Assembly: GCF_025725645.1 (NCBI RefSeq) | Contig: NZ_CP107007.1 | Location: forward strand, 248,001-312,000 | Origin: Halomonas sp. GD1P12 | GTDB taxonomy: Bacteria > Pseudomonadota > Gammaproteobacteria > Pseudomonadales > Halomonadaceae | DNA length: 64,000 nt | Direction: 5' to 3' | Part shown: positions 26,478 to 34,076 of the stretch, piece by piece | How positions within the stretch are numbered: position 1 is the first letter of the stretch | Layout: every line of letters begins with the position of its first letter | Translations under genes and position numbers: made by a program | The notes under the pieces: model-generated | The model's database searches: none | Seen by the model: the letters and a program-made list of their open reading frames with translations, nothing else | Told to the model about the DNA's origin: nothing

Positions 26478-27437
26478 TCAAGCCCGCGTTTCGATCGGCA
26501 GCGGCACCTCCCGCGGCCAGGCGTCGGGCACGATGAATACGCGCTCGATCGCACCATCATCGGCTTTCAGCATTACCTGCTGCGGGCCGAAGCGCTCGAT
26601 GCACGCCTCGATCTGCGGCCACAGCGCCGCCGGCGGGTGAAACGCCGCCTCGACAGGCGGCGCCATCCAGAACGGCCGCGCAAGCCAGGCCAGCCGCACC
26701 TTTCCCGCGCTCTTTAAAAGCGCTTCCCAATCCTTTCGATGGCACCACCGCCCACGGTCGTGCTGCGCGGTCGCGCCTCGCGGCGGGGGCAGCGTGGCGT
26801 GAAACGGGTAAAACAGCACCCCGGGCATCGCCACCTGCTGGGTGATCTCGCCGATCTCGCCCGGACAGTCGCGTGGGGTGAGCCAGTGGCGCAGCGTACT
26901 GCGGGCAAGCGGAGTGGCGGAAAGCGGCAGTTGATGAGCGTGCAGGTGCGCGCACTTGCGCGCCAGGCTGTCGAGTCCGCCGGTGCCGATCCAGCGGTTG
27001 GGGCTGTCCGGTGCATCCGGGCCTTCATCGAGTCCCAGATAGAACTTGATCGCCACTTCCAGATGTAGGGGGGCGGGATTGGCTTGCGTGCGGTAGAGCA
27101 TGTCCAGCTCGCCCAGGGTCTGGCGGCGCTCGCGAATGGCGACGTTGTGCGCCAGAAGCCGGGTATTGGGGCTATGGGCAAGCAGCAGATGCCACAGCGC
27201 CTCGTGGTAGTGGCCCATGCGCGTCACCTGCTTTTTTGAAAGCGCGCGAATTGCCGGCTCCTGGCGCAAAAGCCAGGCCTTTTCGCCGCGCGCAAGCCCC
27301 AGCGCCGCGCGGCTCGGCCGGCCCGGGTAACCGTTGAGCTCGACGATGTCCGGGGCGTCCAGAAGCCACGCCAGATCGCGCGCAATGGCGTCTTCGAGCG
27401 GGGCGCTGGGCGCATCAAGAGGGCTTTGTGGCGGCAT
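26478..27437 (-). CDS. DUF1853-family protein
   Basis: Conserved protein of 319 residues of unknown function (DUF1853). I start it at the ATG at 27437; the open frame extends further but overlaps the divergent dehydrogenase leader. Family-typical stretches are visible: RDLAWLLDAPDI near the N-terminus, a GHYHEALWHLLL block, then LGELDMLYR and HLEVAIKFYLG, which carry acidic and Lys residues placed like a PD-(D/E)XK nuclease core (E..D, then E-V-x-K). That nuclease reading is my inference. Soluble, no signal peptide. It converges with proB. Confidence 0.85.
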   Translation of the reverse strand: MPPQSPLDAPSAPLEDAIARDLAWLLDAPDIVELNGYPGRPSRAALGLARGEKAWLLRQEPAIRALSKKQVTRMGHYHEALWHLLLAHSPNTRLLAHNVAIRERRQTLGELDMLYRTQANPAPLHLEVAIKFYLGLDEGPDAPDSPNRWIGTGGLDSLARKCAHLHAHQLPLSATPLARSTLRHWLTPRDCPGEIGEITQQVAMPGVLFYPFHATLPPPRGATAQHDRGRWCHRKDWEALLKSAGKVRLAWLARPFWMAPPVEAAFHPPAALWPQIEACIERFGPQQVMLKADDGAIERVFIVPDAWPREVPLPIETRA

Positions 27438-27546
27438 GTCGTCGCTCCGGCGGCGTCTGCACGTTAGCGGTGAAATCGAAAAACGGCTGCTACGCTTAAA
27501 TGCGGTTGACGATCTCAACGGCCCATCGATGCAAAGGAGTGTATTC

Positions 27547-28941
27547 ATGGCTCATTCGAAAAATAGCGGTAAAAGCAGTGCGAAGGATAGCGCCAAGCGC
27601 AAAAAGCAGGCGTCTTCGAAAAGCGCCGAGTCGAAAAACGCGGCCTCTCCCCACTCTGATGTCGAAGCCCAGGCGCTCACGCCGCAAACTGGCGCGGCGC
27701 TTTTTGACGATGCCCGCTCGCGCCTGGAAGAGGTGTTCGAGGCGCTGGATATTCACCACGACGCCCGCGCACGGCTGATGCAGCCGGCAATGTCGCTGCA
27801 GGTCAGCATTCCGGTGCGCATGGATGACGGCCGCCTACAGGCGTTCCCCGCCTGGCGCGTGCAGTACGATATCTCGCTGGGGCCGGCCAAGGGTGGCGTG
27901 CGTTTTCACCCGAAGGTCAATCAGCACGAGGTCACCACGCTCAGCTTCTGGATGGCGGTGAAGTGCGCGGTTGCCGGGCTGCCGTTTGGCGGCGGCAAGG
28001 GCGGCGTCCAGGTCGATGCCAAGGCGCTTTCATCGCTGGAGCGTGAGCGCCTGGCGCGAGGCTACATTCGTGCTATTGCCGACGTCATGGGCCCGGATCG
28101 TGACATTCCCGCGCCAGACATGAACACCGACGCCGAGGTGATGGGCTGGATGATCGATGAGTACGAGAACATCGTGCGCCGCCGGGCACCGGCGGCGATC
28201 ACGGGCAAGCCGCTGTCGCTGGGCGGATCCCCTGGCCGGGTCGAGGCCACCGGCCGCGGCGCGCTCAAGGTGCTGGATCTCTGGGCGCAGCAGCAGTCAC
28301 GTAAGCCGGAAGAGACCACCGTGGCGGTGCAGGGCTTCGGTAACGCGGCGTACCACTTCGCCCGCCTGGCCTGCGAGCGCGGCTATCAGGTGGTGGCGGT
28401 GTCCGACTCCAGCGGCGGCATCTACAAGGAAAAGGGGCTCGATATCGAGTCGGCCAAAAAGGCCAAGGAGAAGCACGGCGAGCTTGCCAAATGCCGCCAG
28501 GGCAACGGCATCAAGGGCGAAGAGCTGTTGGCGCTCGAGGTCGACGTGCTGGCGCTGGCCGCGATGGAGAATCAGGTCACCAATGATAACGTGGACGACA
28601 TTCGCGCCGGGATGATTCTCGAAATCGCCAACGGTCCGGTCACCAGCGACGCCGACCGCGCGCTGGAAAGCCGCGGGGTCGACGTGCTGCCGGACGTATT
28701 GGCCAACACCGGGGGCGTGATCGTGAGCTACTTCGAGTGGCTACAAAACCGCGCCGGGCAGGCCTGGAGCGAAGAGCAGGTCAACCAGCGGTTGGACGAA
28801 ACCCTCGACGATCAGGCCAACCGGGTGCTCGAGCGCGCCCGCGACGAAAAGATCACCTATCGTCAGGCCGCGTATCGCCAGGGGGTCGAGCGGATTGCCG
28901 AGGCGATCATGGCGCGCGGCAACTGTCAGGACTGTCGCTAG
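27547..28941 (+). CDS. Glu/Leu/Phe/Val dehydrogenase
   Basis: NAD(P)-dependent amino-acid dehydrogenase of 464 residues, most like glutamate dehydrogenase. The ATG at 27547 has AAGGAG 8 nt upstream. The first 45 residues are a Lys/Ser-rich, low-complexity extension not needed for catalysis. The catalytic domain has GPAKGGVRFHP and the active-site Lys region MAVKCAVAGLPFGGGKGG, with PAPDMNT (catalytic Asp) following. The Rossmann domain begins at AVQGFGNAAYHFA (about 263). It would interconvert glutamate and 2-oxoglutarate; leucine or valine specificity cannot be excluded. Followed by a GC hairpin at 28949-28974. Confidence 0.9.
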   Translation: MAHSKNSGKSSAKDSAKRKKQASSKSAESKNAASPHSDVEAQALTPQTGAALFDDARSRLEEVFEALDIHHDARARLMQPAMSLQVSIPVRMDDGRLQAFPAWRVQYDISLGPAKGGVRFHPKVNQHEVTTLSFWMAVKCAVAGLPFGGGKGGVQVDAKALSSLERERLARGYIRAIADVMGPDRDIPAPDMNTDAEVMGWMIDEYENIVRRRAPAAITGKPLSLGGSPGRVEATGRGALKVLDLWAQQQSRKPEETTVAVQGFGNAAYHFARLACERGYQVVAVSDSSGGIYKEKGLDIESAKKAKEKHGELAKCRQGNGIKGEELLALEVDVLALAAMENQVTNDNVDDIRAGMILEIANGPVTSDADRALESRGVDVLPDVLANTGGVIVSYFEWLQNRAGQAWSEEQVNQRLDETLDDQANRVLERARDEKITYRQAAYRQGVERIAEAIMARGNCQDCR

Positions 28942-28987
28942 GGCACCTCAGGGGCGGGCGTTGGCTCGCCCCTGGCAGGCTCAAACG

Positions 28988-29464
28988 TCAGTCGCGGTCG
29001 ATCTCGACTACCTCGAAAGAGCCCTGGCGCACGCTGATCTCGAGTTCACGGCCATTTTCAGCCTGGCCTTCGATATCGATGATACCGCTGCGGCTGATGT
29101 CGATCTCCTCGAACGTGGTCATGCCTTCCTGGCGGGCCATCTCGAACGCCTGACGGATATCGTCCTCGCTCATGCCCCAAGCGCCACTGACCAGACGCTC
29201 GCGCTCCTCCTTGAGCGTTTCGCCGCTATCGAGCGAGAGCTCGATGTCGGCGAACCACTCCTCGTCGAGCCAGCCCTCGGCTTCGATACGGCTATCGTCC
29301 TCGACGCTGAGCTCTTCGATATGAGTAAAACCGTAGTCGGCGGTGTAGTTCAGCACCTCATCCAACCGCTCGAGCCCCAAACGGTCGGCCTGGGCGGCGC
29401 CGGCAGTGGCAACGAGCAACAGGGCGGAGGCCGGCAGCAGCACTGCTTTTTTCATCGACGTCAT
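28988..29464 (-). CDS. Periplasmic PepSY-like protein
   Basis: Exported protein of 158 residues. The ATG at 29464 (or a second at 29455) begins a signal peptide (KKAVLLPASALLLVATAGAA, cleavage after AQA). The mature protein is very acidic and ends in a PepSY-like beta-rich unit (RELEISVRQGSFEVVEID); an earlier copy may be present around residues 50-75. It is divergent from a second PepSY gene and a two-component system, with a direct repeat in the shared intergenic region, so it is probably a target of that system. Such proteins act in the periplasm, in some cases as protease inhibitors or metal-stress factors. Confidence 0.75.
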   Translation of the reverse strand: MTSMKKAVLLPASALLLVATAGAAQADRLGLERLDEVLNYTADYGFTHIEELSVEDDSRIEAEGWLDEEWFADIELSLDSGETLKEERERLVSGAWGMSEDDIRQAFEMARQEGMTTFEEIDISRSGIIDIEGQAENGRELEISVRQGSFEVVEIDRD

Positions 29465-29590
29465 GTCACACTCCTTATTGCGGTATAAAAACCTTACAGG
29501 CTTGAAATCTCGCATCAGCGTTCACGCAGCGCCTGGTAAGGTGAGACCGTCTCTTTATAACAGCGCCGTTCTGTCGCCAAGCTGAAGGCG

Positions 29591-29610
29591 GCGTTCATCC
29601 CGCGTTCATC
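29591..29610 (+). promoter_or_regulatory. Direct repeat, candidate response-regulator box
   Basis: GCGTTCATC occurs twice with an 11-bp period (29591-29599 and 29602-29610), 22 bp before the PepSY gene that starts the two-component operon. A further GCGTTCA occurs near 29518. Tandem half-sites with one helical turn spacing are typical for OmpR/PmrA-type regulators; binding by the adjacent regulator is inferred. Confidence 0.5.
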
Positions 29611-29632
29611 TAGAGTTTGGCATCCTGAGCCC

Positions 29633-29998
29633 ATGAAACGATTTTCGTGGTTCTATCCAGCCTCCTTTTGCGCCGCGCTGCTGGCCGTGGCGACGTTTGC
29701 GTGGACGAGCTCGGCCGACGCCGAGCCGCAGTGGCGAATGCTTCACGGTCAGGTGCAGCGTGGCGAAACGGTGGGGCTGGAGTCGCTTCTGGACTGGCTG
29801 GAGGCGCGCTATGAGGGTGAAGTCATCGAAATCGAAATGGAGCGCGATGACGGCGAGATCGAGTACGAGATCAAGATGCTCGGTCCCCAGGGCCAGGTGG
29901 TCGAGTTCGAGTTCGATGGCAAAAGCGGCCAGCTAATGAAAATCGAGGGCGTGCGGATCAACGAGATGCGCCGCGACGACGTCAAGGATGGCGAATAA
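29633..29998 (+). CDS. PepSY-domain periplasmic protein
   Basis: Small exported protein of 121 residues. It has a signal peptide (SFCAALLAVATFAWTSSADA) and a single PepSY-like domain with alternating acidic strands (EVIEIEMERDDGEIEYEIKM, then QVVEFEFDGKSGQLMKIEG). It is the first gene of a three-gene set with the response regulator (stop and start overlap as TAATG) and the histidine kinase. PepSY proteins next to PhoP/QseB-type systems are common in proteobacteria and may feed envelope signals to the kinase. Confidence 0.85.
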   Translation: MKRFSWFYPASFCAALLAVATFAWTSSADAEPQWRMLHGQVQRGETVGLESLLDWLEARYEGEVIEIEMERDDGEIEYEIKMLGPQGQVVEFEFDGKSGQLMKIEGVRINEMRRDDVKDGE

Positions 29999-30669
29999 TG
30001 AAGTGTTTATTGGTGGAAGACGACCAGGCCCTGGCCAGTGAACTGGCGCTGGCGCTCAAGGACGGCGACTGGCTGGTGGAAGTCGCCGATACCGGACAAA
30101 AAGCGGATTTTCTGGTGCGAACCGAGACCTATGACGCGCTGATTCTCGATGTCGGCCTGCCCGACGGCGACGGCACGCGCTGGCTAGGCGCTTGGCGCGA
30201 CGACGGCATCGACCTGCCGGTGCTGATTCTCACCGCGCGTGAGCGCTGGGCGGACAAGGCGGCGGGCTTCTCCGCCGGCGCCGATGATTACGTCACCAAG
30301 CCTTTTGAGTCCGCCGAGGTGCTGTTTCGCCTGCGCGCGATTTTGCGCCGTACTCACGGTCATGCCCACCCGGTGATTCGTCTGGGCGAGCTGAGTCTGG
30401 ACACCCACACCCAGCACGTCAGTCTCGCCGGGCGCCCGGTCAGCCTCACCGCTCAGGAGACGCGGCTTCTCAGCTATTTGATGCACGCTGCCCCGCGCGT
30501 GGTCAGCCGCGCCGAGCTCGCCGAACACGTTTATGATCGTGACCAGGAGCCGGACTCCAACGTGATCGACGTGCAGATCAGCCGGCTGCGCCGCAAGCTC
30601 GGCGCTTGGCGCTTCGTCACCCTTAGAGGCCAGGGCTACCGCCTGCTGGCCGAGGCGCCGGATGCCTAG
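29998..30669 (+). CDS. OmpR/PhoP-family response regulator
   Basis: Two-component response regulator of 223 residues. The receiver domain has the acidic pair E7-D8-D9, phosphoacceptor D51 (ALILDVGLPDGDG), T79 and K101 (DDYVTKPFE). The C-terminal winged-helix domain (about 128-220) ends with SNVIDVQISRLRRKLG and the wing RGQGYRL. It overlaps the PepSY gene by 1 nt and the kinase gene by 8 nt, so all three are translated together. QseB, PhoP and PmrA are the nearest named types; I cannot choose among them. Confidence 0.93.
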   Translation: MKCLLVEDDQALASELALALKDGDWLVEVADTGQKADFLVRTETYDALILDVGLPDGDGTRWLGAWRDDGIDLPVLILTARERWADKAAGFSAGADDYVTKPFESAEVLFRLRAILRRTHGHAHPVIRLGELSLDTHTQHVSLAGRPVSLTAQETRLLSYLMHAAPRVVSRAELAEHVYDRDQEPDSNVIDVQISRLRRKLGAWRFVTLRGQGYRLLAEAPDA

Positions 30670-32041
30670 CCGGCGCGCGCGCCTTCGCGCCAGGATTGGT
30701 CAGCGCTGGGCTCGCCGCTCGATCGCCACCCGGCTGCTGCTTGCCGCGCTTGTGCTCGTGGGGCTGGCGCTGCCGCTGGCCGGGGCCTGGCTTGCCCACT
30801 ACTACCAACGCGCCGCGGTCGACGCGTTCGATGAGCGGCTGGAGGCCACGCTGAACGTGGTGATCGCCGGCGTCACCTTCGACCCTGTCGCCAATACGCT
30901 TGATTACCCCAGCGCGCTGGGCGATGCGCGCTTCGATCAGGTCTTTTCCGGCTGGTACTGGCAGATCACCGACCAGGGCGAGCACCGTCTCGCCTCGCGC
31001 TCGCTGTGGGATCAGCGCCTGCCGGTCACCGACAGCCGCCTGGCCCGCGCGCGAAGCCTTGAAGGCCCGCGCGGCCAGCCGCTTCGCGTAGTCGAGCGCG
31101 ACATCTACCTCGCGCCGCTCGAGACGCCGCTGCACGTCAGCGTCGCCGCCGATGAAAGCGCACTCAAAGCGGAGATTCTCGGTTTTCAGCGGCTTCTGTG
31201 GCTGGGTGTGCTGGCGCTCTCGCTCCTCCTGCTGGGCGTTCTGGCGCTGCAGGTGCGCTTTGGGCTGGCGCCGCTTCGGCGCATGAACGCTGACCTTCGC
31301 GAGGTCGAAAGGGGCGGCGCAAGCCGCATGAAAACCCGCCTGCCCGAGGAGCTTGCCACGTTGGCCACCTCGATGAACGCGGTGCTCGCCCGCGACCAGC
31401 GCCTGATCGAGCGCGGCCGCCACGCCGCCGGCAATCTCGCCCACGCGCTGAAAACGCCGCTGAGCGTCATGCGCCTTCAGCTTAACCAGCTCCCCTTGGA
31501 GCCGCGCGAGCGTTTTGATATTGAGCTTTCGCGCATCGACAGCGCCGTGCGCCACCACCTGGCCCGGGCGAGCGCCGCCGGTGATGGCCTTCATCTGGCG
31601 CCGATCGCCCTGGAGGAGACGCTGGCCGGGCTCATCGAGGGCCTTGGCCGGCTGGCGGGTCGGCGCCAGGTGGCGCTGGAAACCCGCTGGCAGGCGCGCC
31701 CCCACGTGCGTATGGACCGCCAGGACGTACAGGAAGTGGTGGGCAATCTGCTGGATAACGCCCTGCGCTGGGCCGAAAGCCGCGTGACGCTGCGTGTTCA
31801 AACGCAGGGCGAGACCCTTCATCTAAGCGTGGAGGACGACGGCCCGGGCATGGACGAGGCGCAGTGCCAGGCGGCGCTCGAGCGCGGAAAGCGGCTGGAC
31901 GAGCAGCGCTCGAACAGCGGCCTCGGGCTCTCCATCGTGGCGGATCTGGTAGCGCTTTATCAGGGCACGCTGACGCTCACCCGCGGCCAGGCCGGTGGGC
32001 TTTGTGTCGCCCTTCGGCTTCCGGTGGTGGCCCGTGGCTGA
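30662..32041 (+). CDS. Sensor histidine kinase (PhoQ/QseC-like)
   Basis: Inner-membrane sensor kinase of 459 residues. Two membrane helices (about 23-45 and 177-199) enclose a periplasmic sensor of about 130 residues. A HAMP-like linker follows. The phosphorylated His is probably H261 in NLAHALKTPLSVM, the PhoQ/TctE-style motif without E after H. The ATP-binding domain has GNLLDNALRWA (N box), VEDDGPGM (G1) and SGLGLSIV (G2). It pairs with the response regulator encoded 8 nt upstream and overlaps the PhoD-like gene downstream. Confidence 0.92.
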   Translation: MPSRRARLRARIGQRWARRSIATRLLLAALVLVGLALPLAGAWLAHYYQRAAVDAFDERLEATLNVVIAGVTFDPVANTLDYPSALGDARFDQVFSGWYWQITDQGEHRLASRSLWDQRLPVTDSRLARARSLEGPRGQPLRVVERDIYLAPLETPLHVSVAADESALKAEILGFQRLLWLGVLALSLLLLGVLALQVRFGLAPLRRMNADLREVERGGASRMKTRLPEELATLATSMNAVLARDQRLIERGRHAAGNLAHALKTPLSVMRLQLNQLPLEPRERFDIELSRIDSAVRHHLARASAAGDGLHLAPIALEETLAGLIEGLGRLAGRRQVALETRWQARPHVRMDRQDVQEVVGNLLDNALRWAESRVTLRVQTQGETLHLSVEDDGPGMDEAQCQAALERGKRLDEQRSNSGLGLSIVADLVALYQGTLTLTRGQAGGLCVALRLPVVARG

Positions 32042-33956
32042 GCGTATCGAGCAGGCGCTGCCCGACGTACTGGTCGGCCCACTGCTGCGTCGGCTAAGCC
32101 CCACGCGGCTGACGCTATGGCTGGTGAGCTCGCGCCCGCTCGAGATGACACTGATACTCTTCCCCCACCAGCCGCGCGAGCGCACGTTGGATATAAGCGC
32201 GGCGCAGACGCGCCTGCCGGTCGGCCGCCACGCGCACATCTGCCTGATCGATGTGGCGCTCGAGGCGCCGCTGCCGTGTGACGAGCGCATCGACTACGAC
32301 CTGCGCCTGAAAACGGCGTCCGGCGGCTGGCGCTCGATCGCCGAGTGGGCGCCCTGGCTTTGCCACGACGGCCAGGCGTTTCCCGCCTTCGTGCTCGCCT
32401 CGCGCCACCACCGCTTGATGCACGGCTCATGTCGCAAGCCCCATCACGAAAGCCCCGATGGGCTGGTGCGCGGCGACGCCTGGCTTGCAACGCGTCAGGA
32501 CGAAGCCAGGCAGTGGCCGGCGTGGCTTCTGATGACCGGCGACCAGGTGTACGTCGACGACGTGGCGGGGCCGACGCTCACCGCCATTCACGCGCTGATC
32601 GACCGGCTCGGGCTTTTCGACGAATGCCTCGAGGGGGCCACGGTCGAGGATAGCCAGGCGCTCTACGCCGCGCCGCAAACGTATTATCACCGCGAAAAGC
32701 TGCTGCCGGACGTGACCAGCAACGCCGCCCTTCGCGAGCGCTTTTTTGGCGGGGTGAAAAAGCCGGTGTTCACCTCGGCGAACGCCTCGAACCACCTGAT
32801 GACACTGGCCGAAATGCTCGCCATGTACTGCCTGGCGTGGTCGCCGACCCCCTGGACGCTGATCGACCCGGCCGAGCCCGCGCTCGAGCCAAAGGATCAG
32901 GCCACCTACCGCCAGGAGCAGGCGACGATGGCGGCCTTCGTCGAGGGCCTTCCGCAGTGCGCGCGACTGATGGCGCACCTGCCGAGCCTGATGATCTTCG
33001 ACGACCACGACGTGACCGACGACTGGAACCTGACGGCGGACTGGGAGCGCTGCGCCTACGGGCACCCGTTCTCAAAACGCATCATCGGCAACGCCCTGAT
33101 CGCCTACCTGCTCTGCCAGGGGTGGGGGAACGACCCGGACAAGCTCACTCCGCTGGTCGACGAGGCCGGCGCGCTGCTGGCATCCGCCGGTGATACGCTC
33201 GAGGCACCGCATCAGGATCGCTTCATCGAGCGGCTGTTGCGCTTTCAGGGCTGGGAGTGTCACGTGCCCGGTACGCCTGCGCTGCTCGTGCTTGATACCC
33301 GCACCCGGCGCTGGCGCAGCGAGCGAAGCCCCAAGCGCCCCTCCGGGTTGATGGATTGGGAGGCGCTAATGGAGATGCAGCAGCAGCTTCTCGAGTGCCA
33401 AAGCGCGGTGATCGTCTCGCCCGCGCCGATGTTTGGCGTCAAGCTGATCGAAGGCGTGCAGAAGCTCTTTACGCTCGCGGGCAAGCCGCTGGTAGTGGAC
33501 GCCGAAAACTGGATGGCCCACCGCGGGGCGGCCAACGTGCTGCTGCAGATCTGGCGCCACTCGAAAACGCCGGGCAACTACGTGATTTTATCGGGAGACG
33601 TTCACTACTCCTTCGCTTACGACGTTTTCGTGCGCCGCCGCGAACGTCCTCCGCATCTGTGGCAGATCACCTCCAGCGGCATCAAGAACACCTTTCCCAA
33701 ACAGCTCTTGAACGTGTTCGACCGGCTCAACCGCTGGCTCTACGCGCCCTGGTCGCCGCTGAACTGGTTCACCAAACGGCGCAAGTTCGATGTCGTTCCC
33801 CGTGACCCGGTCGGTGCCAGTGCCGGCGAGCGGCTCTACAACGCCAGCGGCCTGGGGCTGGTAACGCTGGATCGCCAGGGCCGGCCGACGGACATTCGCC
33901 AGCTCGATGCAGGGGGCGGGGAGGTCCGCTTTCCGCCACCCAAAACGCCGACCTGA
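32034..33956 (+). CDS. PhoD-like phosphatase family protein
   Basis: Metallophosphatase of 640 residues in the PhoD/alkaline phosphatase D superfamily. The GTG at 32034 overlaps the kinase stop by 8 nt and is the likely start. Metal-binding signatures are visible: LMTGDQVYVDDV (about 167), LMIFDDHDVTDDWN (about 320) and VILSGDVHYSFAYDVF (about 520). No signal peptide is seen, unlike classical exported PhoD, so it may act in the cytoplasm or on an unusual substrate. It follows the sensor kinase and precedes Pho-box-controlled genes, which fits a phosphorus role, but its own transcription seems tied to the two-component operon. Confidence 0.86.
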   Translation: MAERIEQALPDVLVGPLLRRLSPTRLTLWLVSSRPLEMTLILFPHQPRERTLDISAAQTRLPVGRHAHICLIDVALEAPLPCDERIDYDLRLKTASGGWRSIAEWAPWLCHDGQAFPAFVLASRHHRLMHGSCRKPHHESPDGLVRGDAWLATRQDEARQWPAWLLMTGDQVYVDDVAGPTLTAIHALIDRLGLFDECLEGATVEDSQALYAAPQTYYHREKLLPDVTSNAALRERFFGGVKKPVFTSANASNHLMTLAEMLAMYCLAWSPTPWTLIDPAEPALEPKDQATYRQEQATMAAFVEGLPQCARLMAHLPSLMIFDDHDVTDDWNLTADWERCAYGHPFSKRIIGNALIAYLLCQGWGNDPDKLTPLVDEAGALLASAGDTLEAPHQDRFIERLLRFQGWECHVPGTPALLVLDTRTRRWRSERSPKRPSGLMDWEALMEMQQQLLECQSAVIVSPAPMFGVKLIEGVQKLFTLAGKPLVVDAENWMAHRGAANVLLQIWRHSKTPGNYVILSGDVHYSFAYDVFVRRRERPPHLWQITSSGIKNTFPKQLLNVFDRLNRWLYAPWSPLNWFTKRRKFDVVPRDPVGASAGERLYNASGLGLVTLDRQGRPTDIRQLDAGGGEVRFPPPKTPT

Positions 33957-33964
33957 TCACCGGG

Positions 33965-33982
33965 TTGTCATAAAAATGTCAC
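33965..33982 (+). promoter_or_regulatory. Pho box upstream of the EAL/GGDEF gene
   Basis: TTGTCATAAAAATGTCAC matches the PhoB site consensus CTGTCATAWAWCTGTCAY at 16 of 18 positions, with the correct 11-bp period. It lies about 95 bp upstream of the ATG at 34077. Confidence 0.78.
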
Positions 33983-34076
33983 TGCCATGACGCAGGATTT
34001 TGCGGGTCGAATCTCATCCAAAAGGACCAGGGCTCAATGAGGTTTATCCGTACACCCCGTTCATAAGGCCTTTGGC

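Noticed and set aside
34036-34062. Nine-codon frame after AAAGGACC between the Pho box and the EAL gene as a leader peptide
   Set aside because: Too short and without codon runs or alternative hairpins that would show attenuation.
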